Assembly (NCBI RefSeq): GCF_012911865.1
Contig: NZ_JAAXYH010000008.1
Span: 1-64,000 of the forward strand
Length of the DNA: 64,000 bases
Direction: 5' to 3'
From: Shewanella salipaludis
Lineage (GTDB): Bacteria > Pseudomonadota > Gammaproteobacteria > Enterobacterales > Shewanellaceae
This document shows, in pieces, positions 34,988-44,984 of the stretch. Below the pieces are notes generated by a model, which searched no databases, was not told the DNA's origin, and worked only from the letters and a program-made list of their open reading frames with translations. The position numbers were made by a program, and so were the translations under genes. Numbering within the stretch: position 1 is the stretch's first letter; every line of letters begins with the position of its first letter.

Positions 34988-35066
34988 CGTCTCTCACCAC
35001 TCATTGTTCGGATCTGCCTATGATGACGCAAGCTTGCCATGTTTGTCACCCGGCAGGCGCTTGTCA

Positions 35067-36434
35067 TCAATGCCGCTTGCGCAACATGACGACGACTATG
35101 GCGACCAAGGTGAGGATCATGCAGTACCAGGTATGGGATACTGCGGCCAAGGGGGTGATGCCGAATGTCGAGGCGATTAACAATGCCTGGGCCCCATAGG
35201 GGATCAGTCCCTGGACTATGCAGGCGAAGATATCCAGTATGCTGGCGGCACGCTTGGCGCTGACGCCATGCTTATGGGCCAATTCCTTGGCGATGTCGCC
35301 AGTGACGACTATGGAGACGGTGTTGTTGGCCACACAGACGTTGGTGCTGGCGACTATGGCCGCCATGCCGAGTTCGGCGGCGCGGCTCGAAGGTTCGCCC
35401 TTGGCACGGGAGAAACGGCCTATCAGGCGCTCAATCTGCCGGTTGACGAAGGCCAGCCCACCCTGTTGTTGCATCAAGGCCGCCAGGCCACCGACCAACA
35501 TGGAGAGGATGAAGATTTCCTGCATGTTGGTGAAACCTGCATAGATATCCTTGCCGAACTGGATCAGGCCATAGTCGGCGCCGAATAGCGCCGTGGCGCC
35601 GGCGAGCAGTATGCCTATGGTCAAGACCACAAACACATTCAGCCCGGCCAGTGCCAACAGCAGAATAGTCAAATAAGGAATGACCTTGAAAATCTCCAGT
35701 GGCTGGTGGACCAGCTCGGCCTGGCCCTGACCGGCAAACACGAAGGCGATGAGGGTGATGAGACAAGCCGGGAGGGCAAATATCAGGTTCTCCCTGAACT
35801 TATCTTTCATCTCACATTCCTGGGTACGGGTTGCCGCTATGGTGGTATCCGAGATGATCGACAGATTGTCACCGAAGAGGGCCCCGGACATCACGGCACC
35901 GGCCATCAGGGCATAATCTATCTGCGCCTGATCTGCGACGCCAAGGGCGATGGGCGCCACGGCGGCGATCGTGCCCATGGAGGTGCCCATGGCGGTGGCG
36001 ATGAAGGCGGCGATCACGAAGAAACCTGGCAATAACAGCTGGCTCGGGATCAGCGACAGGCCGAGGGCGACAGTGGCATCGACGCCACCCGTGGCCTTGG
36101 CGACGGCGGCAAAGGCGCCGGCCAACAGGTAGATAAGACACATGGCGATGATGTTGCTATGGCCTATCCCGGCCATGAAGGTCTCTATCGCCTGATTGAG
36201 TTTCTGCTTCGACAGGGCCAGAGCCAGGATAATGGCCGGCAGAATGGCCACCACGCTGGGCAGCTGGTAGAAGGCGAAGTCGACCCCCTGATGCTGAAAA
36301 TACAGACCCGCGCCTATGAAGAGGGTCAGAAAGCTGAACAGGGGCAACAGGGCGATGAGGCTGCCCCTGGCCGGGGCTGTGCGGTTTTGAGTCTGCTTGG
36401 TCAATTCTGTCTCTCTTAAACTTAGGTAAGCCAT
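35067..36434 (-). CDS. metT: NhaC-family transporter, probable methionine permease MetT
   Basis: The 455-residue protein has about eleven membrane helices and NhaC-family motifs such as GTSMGTIAAVAPIALG and SGALFGDNLSIISDTTIAA. NhaC relatives include Na+/H+ antiporters, and a branch called MetT, which regulon studies of gammaproteobacteria assign to methionine uptake under MetJ. A perfect MetJ box with two weaker ones lies 130 bases upstream, so I favour MetT. ATG 36434 follows AGGATACCT. Without transport data, Na+/H+ antiport remains possible. Confidence 0.8.
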   Translation of the reverse strand: MAYLSLRETELTKQTQNRTAPARGSLIALLPLFSFLTLFIGAGLYFQHQGVDFAFYQLPSVVAILPAIILALALSKQKLNQAIETFMAGIGHSNIIAMCLIYLLAGAFAAVAKATGGVDATVALGLSLIPSQLLLPGFFVIAAFIATAMGTSMGTIAAVAPIALGVADQAQIDYALMAGAVMSGALFGDNLSIISDTTIAATRTQECEMKDKFRENLIFALPACLITLIAFVFAGQGQAELVHQPLEIFKVIPYLTILLLALAGLNVFVVLTIGILLAGATALFGADYGLIQFGKDIYAGFTNMQEIFILSMLVGGLAALMQQQGGLAFVNRQIERLIGRFSRAKGEPSSRAAELGMAAIVASTNVCVANNTVSIVVTGDIAKELAHKHGVSAKRAASILDIFACIVQGLIPYGAQALLIASTFGITPLAAVSHTWYCMILTLVAIVVVMLRKRH

Positions 36435-36567
36435 AGGTATCCTGTTATTGGTCGCTAGCTTCGGCCGGTCCGCTGACTTGGGCGCTGGGTTGGGATTGCA
36501 ACCTCTGGTCTCTGCTGGGCGACAACCGATTGCAGAGGATATGGGATAGCATAGGTCCTGTCAATTT

Positions 36568-36591
36568 AGACGTCTAGATGTTTATACATCC
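36568..36591 (-). promoter_or_regulatory. MetJ operator, three tandem met boxes
   Basis: The plus strand reads AGACGTCT, AGATGTTT and ATACATCC with no gaps. The first equals the MetJ consensus AGACGTCT; the second matches six of eight and the third, read on the other strand, five of eight. Tandem 8-bp boxes are how MetJ binds. The site lies upstream of the NhaC-family gene. The rest of the 36435-36872 gap holds a hexamer repeat and the panC terminator. Confidence 0.8.
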
Positions 36592-36721
36592 AAAGTTGCG
36601 AGTGGGCAAATATACAGCTAAGATGCCATCGAGATCCTTCAATAGCAACATTTCAATAACTTATGCTTAAAAATCCGGCTCGTCTGTCGGTGTGATGCTG
36701 CGGCTATTCTGGCGGTATTCT

Positions 36722-36758
36722 TGCCTATGCCTATGCCTATGCCGGTGCCTATGTCTAT
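36722..36758. repeat. Imperfect hexamer array (TGCCTA)
   Basis: Units of TGCCTA are repeated about six times, with GCCGGT and GTCTAT variants in the middle and end. The array lies between the met boxes and the panC terminator and is in no gene. Confidence 0.75.
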
Positions 36759-36830
36759 GTTGGGGGAGGGAAGCGAACAGGTGCGTCGCCTGGGCCGCCG
36801 GCGTCCAGGTCGGGCGGGGGAATGGCCATG

Positions 36831-36853
36831 AAAAAGGGGCCTCAGGCCCCTGT
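36831..36853 (-). terminator. Terminator of the panB-panC transcript
   Basis: On the minus strand AGGGGCCT and AGGCCCCT form a stem with a very short loop followed by TTTTTC. It begins about 20 bases after the panC stop codon. Confidence 0.85.
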
Positions 36854-36872
36854 TTCATGAGTCATGGCGCCG

Positions 36873-37718
36873 TTAGCGTTTGACGAGCAGATTATCTATC
36901 AAGCGCGCCTTGCCCAGATAGGCGGCGGCGAGGATCACCAGCTCAGAGTCTGTGGCGACTGCGGGGGCCAGGGTGTGGGCGTTGCGTACCTCGAGGTAAT
37001 CGGGTTTGAATCCCGCCCCTATGAGCATACGCTCGGCCTGGGTGCCTATCTGGGACAGGGGCTGCCCCTGGACCAGGGCATCGGCCATGAAATCCAGTGT
37101 CTGCTTGAGGGTCGCGGCCGTGACTCTTTCTTCGGCCGTGAGGTAGCCGTTGCGTGAACTCATGGCCAGGCCCGAGGCTTCCCTTATGGTTTCCATGCCC
37201 AGGATCTCGATCGGCAGCGACAAGTCCTCCACCATGGTCTTGATCACCAACAGCTGCTGATAGTCTTTCTGGCCGAATAAGGCCAGATCCGGTTGCACCA
37301 GGTTGAACAGCTTACAGACTATGGTGGCGACACCACGGAAGTGTCCCGGGCGACTGTGGCCGCATAGCTCGTCTGAGATCCCAGGTACTTCGACATAGGT
37401 CTGCTGTGCCAGGCCCTTGGGGTAGATGATTTCCGGTGTCGGGGTGAATAACAGCTCGGCGCCGGCTTCCATCAATGCCTGGCTGTCGGCCGCCAGGGTG
37501 CGAGGGTAGGCGGCCAGATCTTCATTCTGTCCGAACTGCATGGGATTGACGAAGATGGACACCACCACGTGATCGGCGCGGCGGCGGGCCTCCTCGACCA
37601 GGGTGATGTGTCCCCGATGCAGATTACCCATGGTCGGCACCAAGGCGACTGTGTCTCCCTGGCGATGCCAGGCCTTTACCTGGGCACGTAATTCATCTAT
37701 GCGGGCTGTGGTGATCAT
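36873..37718 (-). CDS. panC: Pantothenate synthetase PanC
   Basis: The 281-residue enzyme condenses pantoate with beta-alanine using ATP in the cytoplasm. It has the HIGH-like [15 protein letters not shown], the binding region [15 protein letters not shown] and the KMSKS-like MSSRNGYL. I chose ATG 37718 ([10 protein letters not shown]), the family N-terminus; an earlier start would overlap panB. It lies 25 bases after panB and is co-transcribed with it. Confidence 0.97.
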   Translation of the reverse strand: MITTARIDELRAQVKAWHRQGDTVALVPTMGNLHRGHITLVEEARRRADHVVVSIFVNPMQFGQNEDLAAYPRTLAADSQALMEAGAELLFTPTPEIIYPKGLAQQTYVEVPGISDELCGHSRPGHFRGVATIVCKLFNLVQPDLALFGQKDYQQLLVIKTMVEDLSLPIEILGMETIREASGLAMSSRNGYLTAEERVTAATLKQTLDFMADALVQGQPLSQIGTQAERMLIGAGFKPDYLEVRNAHTLAPAVATDSELVILAAAYLGKARLIDNLLVKR

Positions 37719-37743
37719 AGGGCTATACCTTGGCAAACTCTCA

Positions 37744-38547
37744 TCAGTTAAAGGTGTGTTCTTCGCCCGGGAAAGTACCGGCGGCGACTTCATCTATGTA
37801 GGCACGAATGGCCGAGCGGATCTCACCCGTTTGTTTCAGGTAGTTCTTGGAGAAACGCGGGATATAACCGCTGGAGATCCCCAGCACATCGTGCATCACC
37901 AGGATCTGCCCATCGGTATCCGCGCCTGCACCTATGCCTATCACAGGTATGCTCAAGGCCTGGGTGATCGTCTTCGCCAGTGACGCCGGAATACATTCCA
38001 ACACCAACAGCTGGGCACCGGCGGCTTGCAACGCCTTGGCCTCGTCCAAAATCCGCTGGGCATTGTCGGCGTCGCGGCCCTGCACCTTGAAGCCCCCGAA
38101 CACATGCACGGATTGAGGCGTCAAGCCGAGGTGAGCACAGACGGGGATGCCGCGCTCGGTCAGCTTGGTGACGGTTTCCAGCAGCCAGTGCCCGCCTTCG
38201 ACCTTGACCATGTTGGCGCCGGCCTGCATCAGCAGGGCGGCATTGGTCATGGCCTGTTCGGCGCTGGCATAGCTCATGAAAGGCATGTCGGCGATCAACA
38301 GGGCATGGCTGATCCCGCGGCGCACACAGCGGGTATGGTAGGCGATATCTGCCGTGGTGACCGGCAGTGTGTCGTCGTGCCCCTGCAATACCATTCCCAG
38401 CGAATCACCGACCAGCAAGACTTCGACCCCTTCACTGTCGAAGGCGTGGGCGAAACTGGCATCGTAGGCCGTCAGGGCGGTGAATTTTTTACCTTGCTGT
38501 TTAAACTTCAACAGGGTCGAACACGTAATTTTAGACATAGGGGTCAT
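37744..38547 (-). CDS. panB: Ketopantoate hydroxymethyltransferase PanB
   Basis: The 267-residue enzyme adds a hydroxymethyl group from methylenetetrahydrofolate to ketoisovalerate, the first step to pantothenate. Motifs include [31 protein letters not shown] and IPVIGIGAG. The start could be ATG 38547 or the ATG three codons later; neither has a strong ribosome binding site. It follows folK and precedes panC, the common order in gammaproteobacteria. Confidence 0.97.
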   Translation of the reverse strand: MTPMSKITCSTLLKFKQQGKKFTALTAYDASFAHAFDSEGVEVLLVGDSLGMVLQGHDDTLPVTTADIAYHTRCVRRGISHALLIADMPFMSYASAEQAMTNAALLMQAGANMVKVEGGHWLLETVTKLTERGIPVCAHLGLTPQSVHVFGGFKVQGRDADNAQRILDEAKALQAAGAQLLVLECIPASLAKTITQALSIPVIGIGAGADTDGQILVMHDVLGISSGYIPRFSKNYLKQTGEIRSAIRAYIDEVAAGTFPGEEHTFN

Positions 38548-38594
38548 CTTAAAATCGATTGGAAGTGGAGTTATAAGCTAACTGAGGTCGGACT

Positions 38595-39083
38595 TCAATC
38601 TTCCGGGACGAGTCGCTGCAATTCGGCGCGCATCTGGGGGCCGATAAGCGTCTCGAGGCGAGTCTTGTCCGGCAACACCAGCTCGGGCGCCAGATCCCAC
38701 AGGGGGATCAACACGAAACTGCGCTCCCGCATGCCGTAATGGGGCACCGTCAGCCTGGGGAGGCTGAACTCTTCATCGCCATAGAGCAGCAAGTCCAGAT
38801 CCAGGGTCCTGGGGCCCCAACGTTCCTGCCGCAGTCGTCCCTGGTGGTTTTCTATCGCCTGCAGCGCATCGAGCAGCGCCAGCGGTGCCAGCTCTGTATC
38901 CAGGCTGGCCACGGCGTTGACGTAATCCGGCTGGACGACATCGCCCATGGGCCGGGAGGCGTAGTAGGGCGATACCCGCAGGCTGCCCGGTAGCGCCAGG
39001 CCAGCCAGGGCCTGTACGGCCGAGTCCAGTTGAGCCACCGGCTGTTGCAGGTTGGCTCCCAGGGCGATATAGACCTTCACCAC
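38595..39083 (-). CDS. folK: HPPK (FolK), folate synthesis
   Basis: The 162-residue 6-hydroxymethyl-7,8-dihydropterin pyrophosphokinase has the family motifs YIALGANLQQP, RWGPRTLDLDLLLYG and RSFVLIPLWDLAP. The last motif contributes to ATP binding. It starts at GTG 39083, six bases after the pcnB stop codon, which suggests translational coupling to pcnB. Confidence 0.95.
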   Translation of the reverse strand: MVKVYIALGANLQQPVAQLDSAVQALAGLALPGSLRVSPYYASRPMGDVVQPDYVNAVASLDTELAPLALLDALQAIENHQGRLRQERWGPRTLDLDLLLYGDEEFSLPRLTVPHYGMRERSFVLIPLWDLAPELVLPDKTRLETLIGPQMRAELQRLVPED

Positions 39084-39089
39084 GGCTCG

Positions 39090-40499
39090 TTACTCGGCCT
39101 GGTTGCCCTTGGCGGCAGCCGGGCGGCGACGGCGACGCTGGGTGGCGTTGCGGTTACGGTTGGCATTGCCTGTCTTGGCACCACTGCGGGCTATGCTGTT
39201 GCGCTCGTCCTCGTCGGCCTCGACGAAGGACTGCCACCAGGCGGCTTGCTTGGCCAGATGGCCACCCTCGGCTTCGCCGCGCAGCAGCAAGAGATCGTAG
39301 GCCGCCCTGAATTTAGGGTGTTCCATCAGCTTGAAGGCACGGGTGCCCTGGCTGCGCTCGAAGCGTAACTGCAGTTGCCAGATGTCTTTGGACGGGGTGC
39401 TGAAACGGCGCGGTATGCTGATGGTGCGACATTGTTGCTCCATCACGTCACCCATGGCGGCAAAATAGGCGTCATATTGGCTCAGGCCACTCTCTATGGC
39501 GATATCCTCGGCCCGCTGGCACAGCGGGTACCAGAGGATGGCGGCATAGAAGAAGGCCGGGGTCACTGGCTTGTCTTCCCTGACCCTCTCATCCGTGTTG
39601 CGCAGCATGGCCTGGATCAGCTTGGCCGCCTTGGGCTCATCCTTGATGGCGTCGGCCACCTGAGGGAAGAGAGGGGCAAACAGCTGGTATTCCTGCATCA
39701 GCTGGTAATTGGCCAATGCCTTGCCGGCGAAGAAGAGTTTCAGCACTTCTTCGTACATACGCGCCGCCGGAATGTCTTGCAGCAGCGGGGCCAGTTGTTT
39801 GATAGGTGCGGCGGCGGAGGCGTCTATGCCCATGTCGAGCTTGGTGGCGAAACGTACGGCCCGCAGCATGCGCACGGGATCCTCACGATACCTGGTCTCA
39901 GGATCGCCAATCAGCCTCAGGGTGCCTGCCTTGAGATCTTCCATACCGCCGCCATAGCTGCGGATGGAATAGTCGCTGATATCGTAATACAGGGCATTGA
40001 CGGTAAAGTCGCGGCGCTCGGCGTCTTCGTCTATCTCACCATAGACGTTGTCGCGCAGCAGTCGGCCCTCGGCGTTGAGCTTGGAAATTTTCTCATTGCT
40101 TTCACCGTGATGGCCGCGGAAGGTGGCGACTTCTATCACGTCACGACCGAAGACTATGTGCGCCAAGCGGAAGCGTCTGCCGACCAGGCGACAGTTGCGG
40201 AATAATTTCTTGATGTCTTCCGGGGTAGCGTTGGTGACCACGTCGAAATCTTTCGGCTCCATGTCGAGCAGGATATCGCGCACACCGCCACCGACCAGGT
40301 AGGCCTTATAGCCGGATTTGCTCAGACGGTACAATACCTTGAGCGCATTTTCACTGATTTGCCTGCGGGAAATGCTATGGGCATCCCTGGGAATGATCTC
40401 CAGACTCAGGCCGTCCGCGGTACGCGCTTGTTCGGGTACGCACTCTGTTTGAGTATTTTCAAATAGCTGTTTGCAGAATTGGCTGATACGGCGAAAAAT
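39090..40499 (-). CDS. pcnB: Poly(A) polymerase I (PcnB), with an AUU start
   Basis: PcnB adds poly(A) tails to RNA 3' ends and so marks them for decay. The nucleotidyltransferase core is AYLVGGGVRDILLDMEPKDFDVVT, followed by FRNCRLVGRRFRLAH and a basic C-terminal tail. E. coli pcnB begins at a rare AUU codon (AUU UUU, for MFTRV). Here ATT TTT CGC CGT, giving (M)FRRISQFCK, aligns with that start and GAGGTG lies four bases upstream. I therefore start at 40499, giving 469 residues; a TTG at 40559 would add 20 unmatched residues. Confidence 0.9.
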   Translation of the reverse strand: MFRRISQFCKQLFENTQTECVPEQARTADGLSLEIIPRDAHSISRRQISENALKVLYRLSKSGYKAYLVGGGVRDILLDMEPKDFDVVTNATPEDIKKLFRNCRLVGRRFRLAHIVFGRDVIEVATFRGHHGESNEKISKLNAEGRLLRDNVYGEIDEDAERRDFTVNALYYDISDYSIRSYGGGMEDLKAGTLRLIGDPETRYREDPVRMLRAVRFATKLDMGIDASAAAPIKQLAPLLQDIPAARMYEEVLKLFFAGKALANYQLMQEYQLFAPLFPQVADAIKDEPKAAKLIQAMLRNTDERVREDKPVTPAFFYAAILWYPLCQRAEDIAIESGLSQYDAYFAAMGDVMEQQCRTISIPRRFSTPSKDIWQLQLRFERSQGTRAFKLMEHPKFRAAYDLLLLRGEAEGGHLAKQAAWWQSFVEADEDERNSIARSGAKTGNANRNRNATQRRRRRPAAAKGNQAE

Positions 40500-40578
40500 G
40501 GGACACCTCGAACTATGATCTGTTATTTGGTTAAAAATCTGGCGGCTATCATATACCAATTGCGCGCCAATGAGTATA

Positions 40579-41454
40579 TCAGCTGCCTATCAGTATCTCA
40601 GATTGTTGCGCTATGGCATCCAGCCTGAACTGGGCTACCGCCTGTGCCAGCATCTGTTCGACCGAACCCGCGTCATCGACCCCGGGCTGTCCGAGGAAGG
40701 CCAAGGCGGCCTGCAGACTGGCCTGGGGCCGACGTTTGTCTATGGCCGGGGCATGGTTCTGCTTGGAGAGTTTGACCCCGGGCTTGACGCAGGCCAGCGG
40801 CAGGTGCAGCCAGTCGGGGGCCTTCAGGTCAAACATGCTATAGAGGCTGAGTTGGCGACAGCTGGCCTCGATGAGATCGCAGCCCCTGACCACTTCGCTG
40901 ATCCCCTGGAAGGCATCATCCAGCACCACGGCCAGCTGGTAGGCATAGAGGCCATCGCTGCGTCTGATGATGAAGTCTTCGGCAGCGAAGGCGTTATCGA
41001 CACTCACTCTGCCCATCAGGATATCGTCGAATGCGGCAATGGCCGCCCGGTTGCGGATGCGGATGGCACCGCCCCGGAGCTGTGGCCTGAGTCTGCCGCA
41101 GCGACCGTCATAGAGACCGCCCATGGCCTGGATCTGCCTGCGGCTGCAGTGGCAATAATAGGCCTGCTCCTGACGCAAGAGGGCATCGAGCCTGGCCCGA
41201 TAGGCTTGGGTCCTGTGGCTCTGATATAACTCGGTATCGTCCCAGAGCATGCCATAGGCCTCCAGGGTGCGGAGTATGTCGTCGCTGGCACCCGCCACTT
41301 CTCTTGGGGGATCTATGTCTTCGATGCGCAGCAGCCATTTTCCCGCCAGCGAACGGGCACGCAGGTAGCTGCCGAGGGCGGCGATGAGTGAACCAAAATG
41401 CAGCGGGCCCGAAGGCGAAGGCGCGAAGCGGCCTACATAGGGGAGAGTGGTCAC
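40579..41454 (-). CDS. gluQ: Glutamyl-Q tRNA(Asp) synthetase GluQ
   Basis: The 291-residue protein is a truncated GluRS paralogue that attaches glutamate to queuosine at position 34 of tRNA(Asp). It has the family start GRFAPSPSGPLHFGS, the zinc-type YCHCSRRQI region, and KLSKQ in place of KMSKS. It lies between dksA and pcnB, the standard order. Confidence 0.95.
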   Translation of the reverse strand: MTTLPYVGRFAPSPSGPLHFGSLIAALGSYLRARSLAGKWLLRIEDIDPPREVAGASDDILRTLEAYGMLWDDTELYQSHRTQAYRARLDALLRQEQAYYCHCSRRQIQAMGGLYDGRCGRLRPQLRGGAIRIRNRAAIAAFDDILMGRVSVDNAFAAEDFIIRRSDGLYAYQLAVVLDDAFQGISEVVRGCDLIEASCRQLSLYSMFDLKAPDWLHLPLACVKPGVKLSKQNHAPAIDKRRPQASLQAALAFLGQPGVDDAGSVEQMLAQAVAQFRLDAIAQQSEILIGS

Positions 41455-41546
41455 AGGGTTAAATCAGTGGCTGGGAATGAGACGGTAAAAAATAAAGGCG
41501 GTACTCATCAGGAACTCGCTTCCTGCCGAGAGACCGCCACTGGGAC

Positions 41547-41990
41547 TCAGCCTGCCATCTGCTTTTCTTTGATCTCTGCAAGTGTCTTACAGTCGATACA
41601 CTGATCGGCGGTTGGACGAGCTTCGAGACGGCGAATGCCGATTTCGATACCACAGGAATCACAGAAGCCGAAATCGTCTTCTTCTATTTTCTGCAGTGTT
41701 TTCTCAATTTTCTTGATGAGTTTGCGTTCTCTGTCACGGGCACGCAGTTCGAGACTGAATTCTTCTTCCTGAGCGGCACGGTCTACGGGATCTGGGAAGT
41801 TTGCCGCTTCGTCTTGCATATGGGTCAGAGTCCGGTCGACCTCCTCACGCAACTGGTTACGCCAGGCTTCAAGAATGGTCTTGAAATGGCCCAGTTGTTT
41901 TTCGTTCATATATTCCTCACCGGGTTTCTCCTGGTAAGGCTCTACACCTGCGATAGCGAGTACGCCAAGTTTTCTGGTGCCTTCAGGCAT
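41547..41990 (-). CDS. dksA: RNA polymerase-binding transcription factor DksA
   Basis: The 147-residue protein binds the secondary channel of RNA polymerase and works with ppGpp in the stringent response. The coiled-coil tip DPVDRA has the key Asp67 and Asp70. The zinc finger has Cys110, 113, 131 and 134 (CDSC and CIDC). It is nearly the same length as E. coli DksA and shares long identical stretches with it. It is the first gene of the dksA-gluQ-pcnB-folK-panBC block. Confidence 0.98.
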   Translation of the reverse strand: MPEGTRKLGVLAIAGVEPYQEKPGEEYMNEKQLGHFKTILEAWRNQLREEVDRTLTHMQDEAANFPDPVDRAAQEEEFSLELRARDRERKLIKKIEKTLQKIEEDDFGFCDSCGIEIGIRRLEARPTADQCIDCKTLAEIKEKQMAG

Positions 41991-42179
41991 AACGCATCTC
42001 CTGTAATCATTGCGTTTGTAGGGGCGTCCTTAAGAACGGCCGCTATCTATAGCAGAAACTCAATCACTAGGCAAATTTTAACTTTACCCAAGGCTGAACT
42101 TTCTATCATCCTTAATTTGTTGACTATGTCTGCTTCCGGGCAGAATTACAACTTTATCTCTGCCCCAAACCAATGACCT

Positions 42180-42884
42180 TCAAATGAAGACTCTACATGC
42201 CTCGGTCAGTGAGGCCCCCGAAGGGCTGAGTATGGCCTTGTAGGCCAGCACTTCGACGCCGGCGTTCACTGCCTGTGCCATTAATAGAGTATAGTCCGGG
42301 TCTATGTGAGTCGCGGCCTGAACCGTGTCAATTCCCGTGTGTTGCACGACAAACAAGAGCACGGCCCTGTGGCCCTGAGCCACCATCTGCATCAACTCCC
42401 GCAGGTGTTTCTGTCCCCGGCTGGTGACAGCATCGGGAAAATAACCCCTGTCGCCTTCGAGCAAGGTACAGCTCTTGACCTCCACATAGCAGTCCGGCTT
42501 GCCTTGATTGCTCAGCAGTATATCTATGCGGCTATTCTCATCACCGTACTTGACTTCGCGCCTGAGTCGCTCATATCCCTGCAGTTCGGGGATCACCCCG
42601 GCCTCTATGGCCTCTGTCGCCAGGGCATTGGCACGGCCTGTGTTGATGCCTATCAGCTCGCCGCTTGGGGTCTGCATCAATTCCCAGGTATGGGCATACT
42701 TGCGTTTGGGATTGTCCGAGGTGGAAAACCATACCCTCTCCCCGGGAAATTGGCAGTTCTTCATCGAACCCGTGTTGGGGCAGTGAAGGGTGATCTCTGT
42801 GCCATCGGCCAGTCTTATGTCGGCGAGGAAGCGCTTATAACGGCGAACCAGTATGCCGCTCTCGAGCGGGGGGGCGAATTGCAT
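42180..42884 (-). CDS. sfsA: Sugar fermentation stimulation protein SfsA
   Basis: The 234-residue protein shows the SfsA pattern: [35 protein letters not shown], and [13 protein letters not shown] with [16 protein letters not shown], a nuclease-like fold. E. coli SfsA was linked to maltose metabolism, but its activity is unsettled. ATG 42884 follows GGAG. It lies upstream of dksA on the same strand. Confidence 0.95.
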   Translation of the reverse strand: MQFAPPLESGILVRRYKRFLADIRLADGTEITLHCPNTGSMKNCQFPGERVWFSTSDNPKRKYAHTWELMQTPSGELIGINTGRANALATEAIEAGVIPELQGYERLRREVKYGDENSRIDILLSNQGKPDCYVEVKSCTLLEGDRGYFPDAVTSRGQKHLRELMQMVAQGHRAVLLFVVQHTGIDTVQAATHIDPDYTLLMAQAVNAGVEVLAYKAILSPSGASLTEACRVFI

Positions 42885-43064
42885 CCGGGTACTCCAGGAG
42901 TCGGCTTGAAGAATAAGACATTGAACGGCGGCTCAGCCGCCGGCGCCATAGCCTAACAAATTCCGCCAGGCTTTACAGCGGGAAAAAATATCCTTGGGCC
43001 GGTCCCTTTAAGTGGGGGTGAGGGATGAAGTAAACTGAGGCAAATCTGAAAATAAGGACTCACC

Positions 43065-44342
43065 ATGAGCCAAGTAATGCAAGTAATACTGACCCGGGAA
43101 ACTCCCGCCGCCCACTGGGGCAAAGCGGATGTGACCTATGGCGCCGGCCAGGCGTTGATACATCTGAATGGCGACGATGAGTTGCGTCAAATCCAGATGG
43201 CGGCGCGCAAGATACGTTCTCAGGGCATCAACGGCGTTCAGCTCGAGGGGCTGCAGTGGGATATCAACCGCCAGTGGGTCTTCGCCCAGGGCTTCGCCAC
43301 CGCCAAGCCGGGTTATGAGGTGCGTTGGTGCGGTGATGCCGCCATGCAGGCCGAACTGACTCACAGGGCCGAGAGCGCGAGCTTTGCCAGACAGCTGATC
43401 AACGAGACTCCGGAGAACCTGTCACCCGTGACACTGGCGACCCAGGCCGGTGAATGGTTGGCCGCCATAGGTGGCAGCAGGGTGAACTTTCGCATCATAG
43501 AAGGCGATGCCCTGCTGGAAGCGCAATGGATAGGATTACATGCGGTCGGTCGCGGCAGTGAACGGCCAGCGGCCATGCTGGAACTGGATTACAATCCGTT
43601 GGGCGAAGATGCGCCCGTGTCCGTGGCATTGGTGGGTAAAGGCATCACCTTCGATTCGGGCGGTTACAGCATCAAGGCATCCGAAGGCATGTTGGGGATG
43701 AAGTGCGACATGGGCGGTGCGGCGACCGTGACTGCGGCACTGGGCTTGGCGATCAAGTCCGGCCTCAATAAGCGGGTGAAGCTCTTCCTCTGCTGTGCCG
43801 AGAACCTGATCAGCGGTCGTGCCTATAAACTGGGCGACATTCTGACCTATAAGAATGGCGTCACAGTCGAAGTGGTCAACACGGATGCCGAGGGTCGCCT
43901 GGTGTTGGCCGATGGCCTGCAGGCGGCATCGGCCACGGGCGCGGCGTTCATCATAGACGCCGCGACCCTGACGGGTGCCGCCGTGATGGCGGTCGGTGGC
44001 AACTACAACGCCATCTTCTCGCCCAAGGCCGACACCTTGCAGCTGGCGCAGCGCAAGGCCGCCGCCGTGGCCGAGCGCGTCTGGCCATTGCCGCTGGACC
44101 CTTGGCATAAAGACATGTGTCCGTCTGCCTATGCGGATACCGCCAACAGCCGTGCGATGAAGGGCGGCGGCGCCGGCGGCGCTTCCAATGCCGCCGGTTT
44201 CCTGTGGCGTTTCGTGTCGCCAACGGCAGACTGGTTGCACATGGATCTCGCCGGGGCCTTCGAAGATTCAGCTTCGGCGCTCTGGGGCGCCGGGGCGACC
44301 ACCCACGGTGTGCTGACCATAGCCGAGCTGCTTAAGGACTAG
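43065..44342 (+). CDS. pepB: Aminopeptidase B (PepB), M17 family
   Basis: The 425-residue cytosolic metallopeptidase has the M17 core motifs VGKGITFDSGGYSIK, MKCDMGGAATV and NTDAEGRLVLAD, which bind two metal ions. It removes N-terminal residues from peptides. The length fits PepB rather than the longer PepA. ATG 43065 has AAGGA upstream. It forms its own transcription unit, with a terminator 13 bases after the stop codon. Confidence 0.93.
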   Translation: MSQVMQVILTRETPAAHWGKADVTYGAGQALIHLNGDDELRQIQMAARKIRSQGINGVQLEGLQWDINRQWVFAQGFATAKPGYEVRWCGDAAMQAELTHRAESASFARQLINETPENLSPVTLATQAGEWLAAIGGSRVNFRIIEGDALLEAQWIGLHAVGRGSERPAAMLELDYNPLGEDAPVSVALVGKGITFDSGGYSIKASEGMLGMKCDMGGAATVTAALGLAIKSGLNKRVKLFLCCAENLISGRAYKLGDILTYKNGVTVEVVNTDAEGRLVLADGLQAASATGAAFIIDAATLTGAAVMAVGGNYNAIFSPKADTLQLAQRKAAAVAERVWPLPLDPWHKDMCPSAYADTANSRAMKGGGAGGASNAAGFLWRFVSPTADWLHMDLAGAFEDSASALWGAGATTHGVLTIAELLKD

Positions 44343-44355
44343 CGTTCGGCGCAGC

Positions 44356-44383
44356 AAAAAAACCGCCCCACGGCGGTTTTTTT
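44356..44383 (+). terminator. Rho-independent terminator of pepB
   Basis: AAAAAACCGCC and GGCGGTTTTTT pair around a 4-base loop (CCAC) with T following. It lies 13 bases after the stop codon. Confidence 0.93.
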
Positions 44384-44447
44384 ATGCCAACAAATCATTG
44401 ATTCGGGTATGCTTTATTCATTATGACTCAGGGCTTGGGGGAAGAGG

Positions 44448-44963
44448 GTGATAAGCATAAGGAAGGCGACGATCCAGGATGCCCAGCGCTGCTGGGACAT
44501 ACGCAATGGGGCCATCTTAGCCGGCTGCGAAGGCTTCTATGCGGCCAAAGACCTGGCCATTTGGACCCGGGGGAGCCTGACGCCGCAGTTCACCCGGGTG
44601 GTGGCCGAAGATTTCTATGTCGCCGAACTCGAGGGAAATGTGGTGGCCACTGCGATGCTGGATCTGCCCCATGCCCAGCTGGAGGCCCTATTCGTGGCGC
44701 CCGGGTATATGGGGCTTGGCGTCGGCAAACGTCTGTTGGCATTCATGGAACATAGGGCCTGGAGTCTGGGATTGACCCGCCTCAGGCTGGAGTCGACCCT
44801 GAATGCGGCCGCCTTCTACCGCCGCCGTGGCTATGGCGGGGATGGTATGGAAGAGGCCTCTGTCTACCGCTCTCCCAGGGGCATAGTGCTCGACTGTGTG
44901 GTGATGCATAAGGAGCTGAAGCCGGACTCCTGCTCCGGGCCGGCACCCGAGCCTGAACGCTAA
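44448..44963 (+). CDS. GNAT-family N-acetyltransferase
   Basis: The 171-residue protein has the GNAT fold, with acetyl-CoA motif LEALFVAPGYMGLGVGKRLLAFME (about residues 78-101) and the following NAAAFYRRRGYGGDG. The substrate is not known. The start is GTG at 44448 with GAAGAGG immediately upstream. It is a single gene facing thpR convergently. Confidence 0.82.
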   Translation: MISIRKATIQDAQRCWDIRNGAILAGCEGFYAAKDLAIWTRGSLTPQFTRVVAEDFYVAELEGNVVATAMLDLPHAQLEALFVAPGYMGLGVGKRLLAFMEHRAWSLGLTRLRLESTLNAAAFYRRRGYGGDGMEEASVYRSPRGIVLDCVVMHKELKPDSCSGPAPEPER

Positions 44964-44984
44964 CCCAAGGCATTTCCCCCTGCA

